The notes under the pieces: model-generated
Databases searched by the model: none
The model's input: the letters and a program-made list of their open reading frames with translations, nothing else
What the model was told of the DNA's origin: nothing
Program-made: the position numbers and the translations under genes
Shown here: positions 12,186 to 24,947 of the stretch, piece after piece
Layout: the number at the start of each line of letters is the position of its first letter
How positions within the stretch are numbered: the first letter of the stretch is position 1
Source: Membranipora membranacea
Lineage: Eukaryota; Bryozoa; Gymnolaemata; Cheilostomatida; Membraniporidae
Length of the DNA: 64,000 nucleotides
Direction of reading: 5' to 3'
Assembly: GCA_914767715.1 (NCBI GenBank)
Contig: OU612066.1
Span: forward strand, 23,718,283-23,782,282

Positions 12186-15100
12186 GATTTTGTATTTTTT
12201 CACGTTGCGTATAACATGGTTTTTTAGTGCAAAAGTCAGCCTCGTTAAATCGGACGCTGACAGAGAACGGATAACTGCAGAGACAAACGAATTTCATAAT
12301 TGATACGGGCGAGAGTTGCTTCTGCTTCTGAGGTAAGTTTTAAGCAAATCTATATTTTAATCCGAGCGAAAAAAACGCATGATACCCACCCTTGGTATAT
12401 TTTTCAATTTTTTAAGTCAGCGTTATTACCCCTCCAGCTTGTCTCAGGATCTTTATATTCTGCAGTTTGAATAAGGTCAATTGGGGCTCTAGCTGGTCAG
12501 TGTTTCATATTATTCCGACAGACTTTGTATTTTTTCACGTTGCCGTATGACATGGTATTTTAGTGCAAAAGTCAGCCTCGTTAAATCGGACGCTGACAGA
12601 GAACGGATAACTGCAGAGCCAAACAGATTTCATATTTGAGACGAGCGAGAGTTGCTTCTGGTGCTGAGGTAAGTTTGAAGCAAATCTATTTTTTAATCCG
12701 AGCGAAAAAAAAATCATGATACCCAACCTTGGTATATTTTTGAGTTTTTTAAGTCAGAGTTATTACCCCCCAGCTTGTCTCAGGATCTTTTTATTCTGCA
12801 GTTTGAATAAGGTCAATGGGGGCTCTAACTGGTCAGTGTTTCATATTATTCCGACAGACTTTGTATTTTTTCACGCTGCCGTATGACATGTTTTTTATAG
12901 CAAAAGTCAGCCTCGGTAAATCGGAAGCTGACAGAGAACGGATAACTGCAGAAACTAACGGATTTCATATTTGAAACGAGCGAGAGTTGCTCCTGCTTCT
13001 GAGGTAAGTTTGAAGCAAATCTATTTTTTAATCCGAGTGAAAAAAAGGCATGATACCAACCCTTGGTATATTTTTCAATTTTTTAAGTCAGCGTTATTAC
13101 CCCTCCAGCTTGTCTCAGGATCTTTATATTCTGCATTTTCAACAAGGTCAATGGGGGCTCTAACTGGTCAGTGTTTCATATTATTCCGACAGACTTTGTA
13201 TTTTTTCACGGTGCCGTATGACATGTTTTTTTAGTGCAAAAGTCAGCCTCGTTAAATGGGACGCTGACAGAGAACGGATAACTGCAGAGCCAAACGGATT
13301 TCATAATTGATACGAGCGAGAGTTGCTTCTGCTTTTGAGGTAAGTTTGAAGCAAATCTATTTTTTAATCAGAGCGAAAAAAAAGCATGATCCCCACCCTT
13401 GGTATATTTTTCAATTTTTTAAGTCAGCGTTATTACCCCTCCAGCTTGTCTCAGGATCTTTATATTCTGCAGTTTGAATAAGGTCAATGGGGGCTCTAAC
13501 TGGTCAGTGTTTCATATTATTCCGACAGACTTTGTATTTTTTCACGCTGCCGTAGGACATGTTTTTTTAGTGCAAAAGTCAGCCTCGTTAAATCGGACGC
13601 TGACAGAGAACGGATAATTGCAGAGACAAACGGATTTCGTATTTGAAACGAGCGAGAGTTGCTTCTGCTTTTGAGGTAAGTTTGAAGCAAATCTATTTTT
13701 TAATCCGAGCGAGAAAAAAGCATGATACCCACCCTTGGTATATTTTTCAATTTTTTAAGTCAGCGTTATTACCCCTCCAGCTTGTCTCAGGATCATTATA
13801 TTCTGCAGTTTGAATGAGGTCAATGGGGGCTCTAACTGGTCAGTGTTTCATATTATTCCGACAGACTTTGTATTTTTTCACGGTGCCGTGTGACATGTTT
13901 TTTTAGTGCAAAAGTCAGCCTCGTTAAATCGGACGCTGAAAAAGAACGGATAACTGCAGAGCCAAACGGATTTCATAATTGATACGAGCGAGAGTTGCTT
14001 CTGCTTCTGAGGTAAGTTTGAAGCAAATCTATTTTTTAATCCGAGCGAAAAAAACGCATGATACCCACCCTTGGTATATTTTTCAATTTTTTAAGTCAGC
14101 GTTATTACCCCTCCAGCTTGTCTCAGGATCTTTATATTCTGCAGTTTGAATAAGGTCAATGGGGGCTCTAACTGGTCAGTGTTTCATATTATTCCGACAG
14201 ACTTTGTATTTTTTCACGCTGCCGTGGGACATGTTTTTTTAGTGCAAAAGTCAGCCTCGTTGAATCGGACGCTGACAGAGATTGGATAATTGCAGAGACA
14301 AACGAATTTCATATTTGAAACGAGCGAGAGTTGCTTCTGCATTTGAGGTAAGTTTGAAGCAAATCTATTTTTTAATCCGAGCGAAAAAAAAATCATGATA
14401 CCCAACCTTGGTATATTTTTCAATTTTCTTTTAGTCAGAGTTATTACCCCCCAGCTTGTCTCAGGATCTTTTTATTCTGCAGTTTGAATAAGGTCAATGG
14501 GGGCTCTAACTGGTCAGTGTTTCATATTATTCCGACAGACTTTGTATTTTTTCACGCTGCCGTATGACATGTTTTTTATAGCAAAAGTCAGCCTCGGTAA
14601 ATCGGAAGCTGACAGAGAACGGATAACTGCAGAAACTAACGGATTTCATATTTGAAACGAGCGAGAGTTGCTCCTGCTTCTGAGGTAAGTTTGAAGCAAA
14701 TCTATTTTTTAATCCGAGTGAAAAAAAGGCATGATACCAACCCTTGGTATATTTTTCAATTTTTTAAGTCAGCGTTATTACCCCTCCAGCTTGTCTCAGG
14801 ATCTTTATATTCTGCATTTTCAACAAGGTCAATGGGGGCTCTAACTGGTCAGTGTTTCATATTATTCCGACAGACTTTATATTTTTTCACGTTGCCGTAT
14901 GACATGGTTTTTTAGTGCAAAAGTCAGCCTCGTTAAATCGGACGCTGACAGAGAACGGATAACTGCAGAGCCAAACAGATTTGATATTTGAGACGAGCGA
15001 AAGTTGTTTCTGGTTCTGAGGTATGTTTGAAGCAAATTTATTTTTTAATCCGAGCGAAAATAAAGCATGATACCCACTCTTGGTATATTTTTTGAATTTT

Positions 15101-18100
15101 TTAAGTCAGCGTTATTACCCCTCCAGCTTGTCTCAGGATCTTTATATTCTGCAGTTTGAATAAGGTCAATTGGGGCTCTAACTGGTCAGTGTTTCATATT
15201 ATTCCGACAGATTTTGTATTTTTTCACGTTGCGTATAACATGGTTTTTTAGTGCAAAAGTCAGCCTCGTTAAATCGGACGCTGAAAAAGAACGGATAACT
15301 GCAGAGCCAAACGGATTTCATAATTGATACGAGCGAGAGTTGCTTCTGCTTCTGAGGTAAGTTTGAAGCAAATCTATTTTTTAATCCGAGCGAAAAAAAC
15401 GCATGATACCCACCCTTGGTATATTTTTCAATTTTTTAAGTCAGCGTTATTACCCGTCCAGCTTGTCTCAGGATCTTTATATTCTGCAGTTTGAATAAGG
15501 TCAATGGGGGCTCTAACTGGTCAGTGTTTCATATTATTCCGACAGACTTTGTATTTTTTCACGCTGCCGTGGGACATGTTTTTTTAGTGCAAAAGTCAGC
15601 CTCGTTGAATCGGACGCTGACAGAGATTGGATAATTGCAGAGACAAACGAATTTCATATTTGAAACGAGCGAGAGTTGCTTCTGCATTTGAGGTAAGTTT
15701 GAAGCAAATCTATTTTTTAATCCGAGCGAAAAAAAAGCATGATACCCACCCTTGGTATATTTTTCAATTTTCTTTTAGTCAGCGTTATTACCCCTCCAGC
15801 TTGTCTCAGGATCTTTATATTCTGCAGTTTGAATAAGGTCAATGGGGGCTCTAACTGGTCAGTGTTTCATATTATTCCGACAGACTTTGTATTTTTTCAC
15901 GCTGCCGTATGACATGTTTTTTTAGTGCAAAAGTCAGCCTCGTTAAATCGGACGCTGACAGAGAACGGATAACTGCAGAGCCAAACGGATTTCATATTTG
16001 ATACGAGCGAGAGTTGCTTCTGCTTCTGAGGCAAGTTTGAAGCAAATCTAATTTTAAATCCGAGCGAAAAAAAGCATGATACCCACCCTTTGTATATTTT
16101 TCAATTTTTTAAGTCAGCGTTATTACCCCTCCAGCTTGTCTCAGGATCTTTATATTCTGCAGTTTGAATAAGGTCAATGGGGGCTCTAACCGGTCAGTGT
16201 TTCATATTATTCCGACAGACTTTGTATTTTTTCACGCTGCCGTATGATACGTTTTTTAGTGCAAAAGTCTTCCTCGTTCAATCGGACGCTGACAGAGAAC
16301 GGACAACTGCAGAGCCAAACAGATTTCATATTTGATACGAGCAAGAGTTGCTTATGCTTCTGAGGTAAGTTTGAAGCAAATCTATTTTTTAATCCGAGCG
16401 AAAAAAAAGCATGATACCCACCCTTGGTATATTTTTCAATTTTTTAAGTCACCGTTATTACCCCTCCAGCTTGTCTGAGGATCTTTATATTCTGCATTTT
16501 CAACAAGGTCAATGGGGGCTCTAACTGGTCAGTGTTTCATATTATTCCGACAGACTTTGTATTTTTTCACGGTGCCGTATGACATGTTTTTTTAGTGCAA
16601 AAGTCAGCCTCGTTAAATCGGACGCTGACAGGTAACGGATAACTGCAGAGCCAAACGGATTTCATAATTGATACGAGCGAGAGTTGCTTCTGCTTCTGAG
16701 GTAAGTTTGAAGCAAATCTATTTTTTAATCAGAGCGAAAAAAAAGCATGATACCCACCCTTGGTATATTGTTCAATTTTTTAAGACAGCGTTATTACCCC
16801 TCCAGCTTGTCTCAGGATCTTTATATTCTGCAGTTTGAATAAGGTCAATGGGGGCTCTAACTGGTCAGTGTTTCGTATTATTCCGACAGACTTTGTATTT
16901 TTTCACCCTGCCGTAGGACATGTTTTTTTAGTGCAAAAGTCAGCCTCCTTAAATCAGACGCTGACAGAGAACGGATAATTGCAGAGACACACGGATTTCA
17001 TATTTGAAACGAGCGAGAGTTGCTTCTGCTTTTGAGGTAAGTTTGAAGCAAATCTATTTTTTAATCCGAGCGAGAAAAAAGCATGGTACCCACCCTTGGT
17101 ATGTTTTTCAATTTTTTAAGTCAGCGTTATTACCCCTCCAGCTTGTCTCAGGATCATTATATTCTGCAGTTTGAATGAGGTCAATGGGGGCTCTAACTGG
17201 TCAGTGTTTCATATTATTCCGACAGACTTTGTATTTTTTCACGGTGCCGTATGACATGTTTTTTTAGTGCAAAAGTCAGCCTCGTTAAATCGGACGCTGA
17301 CAGAGAACGGATAACTGCAGAGCCAAACGGATTTCATATTTGATACGAGCGAGAGTTGCTTCTGCTTCTGAGGTAAGTTTGAAGCAAATCTATTTTTTAA
17401 TCCGAGCGAAAAAAAGCATGATACCCACCCTTGGTATATTTTTCAATTTTTTAAGTCAGCGTTATTACCCCTCCTGCTTGTCTCAGGATCTTTATATTCT
17501 GCAGTTTGAATAAGGTCAATCGGGGGCTCTAACTGGTCAGTGTTTCATATTATTCCGACAGACTTTGTATTTTTTCACGCTGCCGTATGACATGTTTATT
17601 TAGTGCAAAAGTCACCCTCGTTAAATCGAACGCTGACAGAGAACGGATAACTGCAGAGACATACGGATTTCATATTTGAAACGAGCGAGAGTTGCTTCTG
17701 CTTTTGAGGTAAGTTTGAAGCAAATCTTTTTTTTAATCCGAGCGAATAAAAAGCATGATACCCACCCTTGGTATATTTTTCAATTTTTTAAGTCAGCGTT
17801 ATTTCCCCTCCAGCTTGTCTCAGGATCTTTATATTCTGCAGTTTGATTAAGGTCAATGGGGGCGCTAACTGGTCAGTGTTTCATATTATTCCGACAGACT
17901 TTGTATTTTTTCACGCTGCCGTATGACATGTTTTTTATAGCAAAAGTCAGCCTCGGTAAATCGGAAGCTGACAGAGAACGGATAACTGCAGAAACAAACG
18001 GATTTCATATTTGAAACGAGCGAGAGTTGCTCCTGCTTCTGAGGTAAGATTGAAGCAAATCTATTTTTTAATCCGAGTGAAAAAAAGGCATGATACCCAC

Positions 18101-18904
18101 CCTTGGTATATTTTTCAATTTTTTAAGTCAGCGTTATTACCCCTCCAGCTTGTCTCAGGATCTTTATATTCTGCAGTTTGAATAAGGTCAATGGGGGCTC
18201 TAACTGGTCAGTGTTTCATATTATTCCGACAGACTTTGTATTTTTTCACCCTGCCGTAGGACATGTTTTTTTAGTGCAAAAGTCAGCCTCGTTAAATCGG
18301 ACGCTGACAGAGAACGGATAATTGCAGAGACAAACGGATTTCAGATTTGAAACGAGCGAGAGTTGCTTCTGCTTTTGAAGTAACTTTGAAGCAAATCTAT
18401 TTTTTGATCAGAGCGTAAAAAAAGCATGATACCCACCCTTGGTATATTTTTCAATTTTTTAAGTCAGCGTTATTACCCCTCCAGCTTGTCTCAGGATCTT
18501 TATATTCTGCAGTTTGAATAAGGTCAATGGGGGCTCTAACTGGTCAGTGTTTCATATTATTCCGACAGACTTTGTATTTTTTCACGCTGCCGTATGACAT
18601 GTTTTTTTATATCAAAAGTCAGCCTCGGTAAATCGGAAGCTGACAGAGAACGGTTAACTGCAGAGACAAACGGATTTCATATTTGAAACGAGCGAGAGTT
18701 GCTTCTGCTTCTGAGGTAAGTTTTAAGCAAATCTATTTTTTAATCCGAGTGAAAAAAAAGCATGATACCCACCCTTGGTATATTTTTCAATTTTCTAAGT
18801 CAGCGTTATTACCCCTCCAGCTTGTCTCAGGATCTTTATATACGCAGTTTGAATAAGGTCAATGGGGCTCTAACTGGTCAGTGTTTCATATTATTCCGAC
18901 AGAC
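11181..18904 (+). repeat. 23-monomer (7,724 bp) tandem duplication, copy 1
   Basis: From about 11,181 the sequence recurs 7,724 bp to the right (11,281 to 19,005; 12,535 to 20,259; 12,971 to 20,695). The second copy starts at 18,905, exactly one unit after this start, so the copies abut. Marker variants include TTATTACCCCCCAGC near 12,765, GCTGAAAAAGAACGG near 13,936, CCGTGGGACATG near 14,223, and CATTTTCAACAAGG. Copy 1 contains a patchwork stretch of 1,345 bp and one monomer that copy 2 lacks. Confidence 0.88.
14375..15719 (+). repeat. Extra 1,345 bp (4 monomers) in copy 1, a patchwork of nearby segments
   Basis: Copy 2 matches copy 1 with a shift of 7,724 bp on the left of this stretch (14,282 to 22,006) but 6,379 bp on the right (15,627 to 22,006), so 1,345 bp is present only in copy 1. 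The stretch reads as joined pieces: about 14,380-14,870 resembles 12,700-13,190, then about 14,870-15,270 resembles 11,850-12,240, then from about 15,283 it returns to sequence like 13,938 onward. The joins lie in sequence shared by all monomers, so they cannot be placed to the base. Confidence 0.75.
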
Positions 18905-21900
18905 TTTGTATTTTTTCACGCTGCCGTATGACATGTTTTTTTAGTGCAGAAGTCAGCCTCGTTAAATCGAACGCTGACAGAGAACGGATAACTGCAGAGT
19001 CAAACGGATTTCATATTTGATACGAGCGAGAGTTGCTTCTGCTTCTGAGGTTGGTTTGAAGCAAATCTATTTTTTAATCCGAGCGAAAAAAAAGCATGAT
19101 ACCCACCCTTGGTATATTTTTCAATTTTTTAAGTCAGCGTTATTACCCCTCCAGCTTGTCTCAGGATCTTTATATTCTGCAGTTTGAATAAGGTCAATGG
19201 GGGCTCTAACTGGTCAGTGTTTCATATTATTCCGACAGATTTTGTATTTTTTCACGTTGCGTATGACATGTTTTTTTAGTGCAAAAGTCAGCCTCGTTAA
19301 ATCGGACGCTGACAGAGAACGGATAACTGCAGAGACAAACGAATTTCATAATTGATACGAGCGAGAGTTGCTTCTGCTTCTGAGGTAAGTTTGAAGCAAA
19401 TCTATTTTTTAATCCGAGCGAAAAAAACGCATGATACCCACCCTTGGTATATTTTTCAATTTTTTAAGTCAGCGTTATTACCCCTCCAGCTTGTCTCAGG
19501 ATCTTTATATTCTGCAGTTTGAATAAGGTCAATGGGGGCTCTAACTGGTCAGTGTTTCATATTATTCCGACAGACTTTATATTTTTTCACGTTGCCGTAT
19601 GACATGGTTTTTTAGTGCAAAAGTCAGCCTCGTTAAATCGGACGCTGACAGAGAACGGATAACTGCAGAGCCAAACAGATTTGATATTTGAGACGAGCGA
19701 AAGTTGTTTCTGGTTCTGAGGTATGTTTGAAGCAAATTTATTTTTTAATCCGAGCGAAAATAAAGCATGATACCCACTCTTGGTATATTTTTTGAATTTT
19801 TTAAGTCAGCGTTATTACCCCTCCAGCTTGTCTCAGGATCTTTATATTCTGCAGTTTGAATAAGGTCAATTGGGGCTCTAACTGGTCAGTGTTTCATATT
19901 ATTCCGACAGATTTTGTATTTTTTCACGTTGCGTATAACATGGTTTTTTAGTGCAAAAGTCAGCCTCGTTAAATCGGACGCTGACAGAGAACGGATAACT
20001 GCAGAGACAAACGAATTTCATAATTGATACGGGCGAGAGTTGCTTCTGCTTCTGAGGTAAGTTTTAAGCAAATCTATATTTTAATCCGAGCGAAAAAAAC
20101 GCATGATACCCACCCTTGGTATATTTTTCAATTTTTTAAGTCAGCGTTATTACCCCTCCAGCTTGTCTCAGGATCTTTATATTCTGCAGTTTGAATAAGG
20201 TCAATTGGGGCTCTAGCTGGTCAGTGTTTCATATTATTCCGACAGACTTTGTATTTTTTCACGTTGCCGTATGACATGGTATTTTAGTGCAAAAGTCAGC
20301 CTCGTTAAATCGGACGCTGACAGAGAACGGATAACTGCAGAGCCAAATAGATTTCATATTTGAGACGAGCGAGAGTTGCTTCTGGTGCTGAGGTAAGTTT
20401 GAAGCAAATCTATTTTTTAATCCGAGCGAAAAAAAAATCATGATACCCAACCTTGGTATATTTTTGAGTTTTTTAAGTCAGAGTTATTACCCCCCAGCTT
20501 GTCTCATGATCTTTTTATTCTGCAGTTTGAATAAGGTCAATGGGGGCTCTAACTGGTCAGTGTTTCATATTATTCCGACAGACTTTGTATTTTTTCACGC
20601 TGCCGTATGACATGTTTTTTATAGCAAAAGTCAGCCTCGGTAAATCGGAAGCTGACAGAGAACGGATAACTGCAGAAACTAACGGATTTCATATTTGAAA
20701 CGAGCGAGAGTTGCTCCTGCTTCTGAGGTAAGTTTGAAGCAAATCTATTTTTTAATCCGAGTGAAAAAAAGGCATGATACCAACCCTTGGTATATTTTTC
20801 AATTTTTTAAGTCAGCGTTATTACCCCTCCAGCTTGTCTCAGGATCTTTATATTCTGCATTTTCAACAAGGTCAATGGGGGCTCTAACTGGTCAGTGTTT
20901 CATATTATTCCGACAGACTTTGTATTTTTTCACGGTGCCGTATGACATGTTTTTTTAGTGCAAAAGTCAGCCTCGTTAAATGGGACGCTGACAGAGAACG
21001 GATAACTGCAGAGCCAAACGGATTTCATAATTGATACGAGCGAGAGTTGCTTCTGATTTTGAGGTAAGTTTGAAGCAAATCTATTTTTTAATCAGAGCGA
21101 AAAAAAAGCATGATCCCCACCCTTGGTATATTTTTCAATTTTTTAAGTCAGCGTTATTACCCCTCCAGCTTGTCTCAGGATCTTTATATTCTGCAGTTTG
21201 AATAAGGTCAATGGGGGCTCTAACTGGTCAGTGTTTCATATTATTCCGACAGACTTTGTATTTTTTCACGCTGCCGTAGGACATGTTTTTTTAGTGCAAA
21301 AGTCAGCCTCGTTAAATCGGACGCTGACAGAGAACGGATAATTGCAGAGACAAACGGATTTCGTATTTGAAACGAGCGAGAGTTGCTTCTGCTTTTGAGG
21401 TAAGTTTGAAGCAAATCTATTTTTTAATCCGAGCGAGAAAAAAGCATGATACCCACCCTTGGTATATTTTTCAATTTTTTAAGTCAGCGTTATTACCCCT
21501 CCAGCTTGTCTCAGGATCATTATATTCTGCAGTTTGAATGAGGTCAATCGGGGCTCTAACTGGTCAGTGTTTCATATTATTCCGACAGACTTTGTATTTT
21601 TTCACGGTGCCGTGTGACATGTTTTTTTGGTGCAAAAGTCAGCCTCGTTAAATCGGACGCTGAAAAAGAACGGATAACTGCAGAGCCAAACGGATTTCAT
21701 AATTGATACGAGCGAGAGTTGCTTCTGCTTCTGAGGTAAGTTTGAAGCAAATCTATTTTTTAATCCGAGCGAAAAAAACGCATGATACCCACCCTTGGTA
21801 TATTTTTCAATTTTTTAAGTCAGCGTTATTCCCCCTCCAGCTTGTCTCAGGATCTTTATATTCTGCAGTTTGAATAAGGTCAATGGGGGCTCTAACTGGT

Positions 21901-24900
21901 CAGTGTTTCATATTATTCCGACAGACTTTGTATTTTTTCACGCTGCCGTGGGACATGTTTTTTTAGTGCAAAAGTCAGCCTCGTTGAATCGGACGCTGAC
22001 AGAGATTGGATAATTGCAGAGACAAACGAATTTCATATTTGAAACGAGCGAGAGTTGCTTCTGCATTTGAGGTAAGTTTGAAGCAAATCTATTTTTTTAT
22101 CCGAGCGAAAAAAAAGCATGATACCCACCCTTGGTATATTTTTCAATTTTCTTTTAGTCAGCGTTATTACCCCTCCAGCTTGTCTCAGGATCTTTATATT
22201 CTGCAGTTTGAATAAGGTCAATGGGGGCTCTAACTGGTCAGTGTTTCATATTATTCCGACAGACTTTGTATTTTTTCACGCTGCCGTATGACATGTTTTT
22301 TTAGTGCAAAAGTCAGCCTCGTTAAATCGGACGCTGACAGAGAACGGATAACTGCAGAGCCAAACGGATTTCATATTTGATACGAGCGAGAGTTGCTTCT
22401 GCTTCTGAGGCAAGTTTGAAGCAAATCTAATTTTAAATCCGAGCGAAAAAAAGCATGATACCCACCCTTTGTATATTTTTCAATTTTTTAAGTCAGCGTT
22501 ATTACCCCTCCAGCTTGTCTCAGGATCTTTATATTCTGCAGTTTGAATAAGGTCAATGGGGGCTCTAACCGGTCAGTGTTTCATATTATTCCGACAGACT
22601 TTGTATTTTTTCACGCTGCCGTATGATACGTTTTTTAGTGCAAAAGTCTTCCTCGTTCAATCGGACGCTGACAGAGAACGGACAACTGCAGAGCCAAACA
22701 GATTTCATATTTGATACGAGCAAGAGTTGCTTATGCTTCTGAGGTAAGTTTGAAGCAAATCTATTTTTTAATCCGAGCGAAAAAAAAGCATGATACCCAC
22801 CCTTGGTATATTTTTCAATTTTTTAAGTCACCGTTATTACCCCTCCAGCTTGTCTGAGGATCTTTATATTCTGCATTTTCAACAAGGTCAATGGGGGCTC
22901 TAACTGGTCAGTGTTTCATATTATTCCGACAGACTTTGTATTTTTTCACGGTGCCGTATGACATGTTTTTTTAGTGCAAAAGTCAGCCTCGTTAAATCGG
23001 ACGCTGACAGGTAACGGATAACTGCAGAGCCAAACGGATTTCATAATTGATACGAGCGAGAGTTGCTTCTGCTTCTGAGGTAAGTTTGAAGCAAATCTAT
23101 TTTTTAATCAGAGCGAAAAAAAAGCATGATACCCACCCTTGGTATATTGTTCAATTTTTTAAGACAGCGTTATTACCCCTCCAGCTTGTCTCAGGATCTT
23201 TATATTCTGCAGTTTGAATAAGGTCAATGGGGGCTCTAACTGGTCAGTGTTTCGTATTATTCCGACAGACTTTGTATTTTTTCACCCTGCCGTAGGACAT
23301 GTTTTTTTAGTGCAAAAGTCAGCCTCCTTAAATCAGACGCTGACAGAGAACGGATAACTGCAGAGCCAAACGGATTTCATATTTGATACGAGCGAGAGTT
23401 GCTTCTGCTTCTGAGGTAAGTTTGAAGCAAATCTATTTTTTAATCCGAGCGAAAAAAAGCATGATACCCACCCTTGGTATATTTTTCAATTTTTTAAGTC
23501 AGCGTTATTACCCCTCCTGCTTGTCTCAGGATCTTTATATTCTGCAGTTTGAATAAGGTCAATCGGGGGCTCTAACTGGTCAGTGTTTCATATTATTCCG
23601 ACAGACTTTGTATTTTTTCACGCTGCCGTATGACATGTTTATTTAGTGCAAAAGTCACCCTCGTTAAATCGAACGCTGACAGAGAACGGATAACTGCAGA
23701 GACATACGGAGTTCATATTTGAAACGAGCGAGAGTTGCTTCTGCTTTTGAGGTAAGTTTGAAGCAAATCTTTTTTTTAATCCGAGCGAATAAAAAGCATG
23801 ATACCCACCCTTGGTATATTTTTCAATTTTTTAAGTCAGCGTTATTTCCCCTCCAGCTTGTCTCAGGATCTTTATATTCTGCAGTTTGATTAAGGTCAAT
23901 GGGGGCGCTAACTGGTCAGTGTTTCATATTATTCCGACAGACTTTGTATTTTTTCACGCTGCCGTATGACATGTTTTTTATAGCAAAAGTCAGCCTCGGT
24001 AAATCGGAAGCTGACAGAGAACGGATAACTGCAGAAACAAACGGATTTCATATTTGAAACGAGCGAGAGTTGCTCCTGCTTCTGAGGTAAGTTTGAAGCA
24101 AATCTATTTTTTAATCCGAGTGAAAAAAAGGCATGATACCCACCCTTGGTATATTTTTCAATTTTTTAAGTCAGCGTTATTACCCCTCCAGCTTGTCTCA
24201 GGATCTTTATATTCTGCAGTTTGAATAAGGTCAATGGGGGCTCTAACTGGTCAGTGTTTCATATTATTCCGACAGACTTTGTATTTTTTCACCCTGCCGT
24301 AGGACATGTTTTTTTAGTGCAAAAGTCAGCCTCGTTAAATCGGACGCTGACAGAGAACGGATAATTGCAGAGACAAACGGATTTCAGATTTGAAACGAGC
24401 GAGAGTTGCTTCTGCTTTTGAGGTAACTTTGAAGCAAATCTATTTTTTGATCAGAGCGTAAAAAAAGCATGATACCCACCCTTGGTATATTTTTCAATTT
24501 TTTAAGTCAGCGTTATTACCCCTCCAGCTTGTCTCAGGATCTTTATATTCTGCAGTTTGAATAAGGTCAATGGGGGCTCTAACTGGTCAGTGTTTCATAT
24601 TATTCCGACAGACTTTGTATTTTTTCACGCTGCCGTATGACATGTTTTTTTATATCAAAAGTCAGCCTCGGTAAATCGGAAGCTGACAGAGAACGGTTAA
24701 CTGCAGAGACAAACGGATTTCATATTTGAAACGAGCGAGAGTTGCTTCTGCTTCTGAGGTAAGTTTTAAGCAAATCTATTTTTTAATCCGAGTGAAAAAA
24801 AAGCATGATACCCACCCTTGGTATATTTTTCAATTTTCTAAGTCAGCGTTATTACCCCTCCAGCTTGTCTCAGGATCTTTATATACGCAGTTTGAATAAG

Positions 24901-24947
24901 GTCAATGGGGCTCTAACTGGTCAGTGTTTCATATTATTCCGACAGAC
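18905..24947 (+). repeat. 23-monomer tandem duplication, copy 2 (6,043 bp)
   Basis: Repeats copy 1 without its 1,345 bp patchwork and without one 336 bp monomer. The shift drops from 6,379 to 6,043 bp at about 23,341, where sequence matching 16,962 runs straight into sequence matching 17,298. The late part matches well (18,762 to 24,805, including the short variant ATATACGCAG). 7,724 minus 1,345 minus 336 gives 6,043 bp, which is the observed spacing at the end. Confidence 0.88.

Noticed and set aside
12971-13234. 87-codon + strand open frame and its many copies
   Set aside because: It is the satellite monomer read in one frame. It recurs with the array, is opened by a variant at a stop codon, is broken by one-base indels in A/T runs elsewhere, and has no plausible ribosome or domain context.
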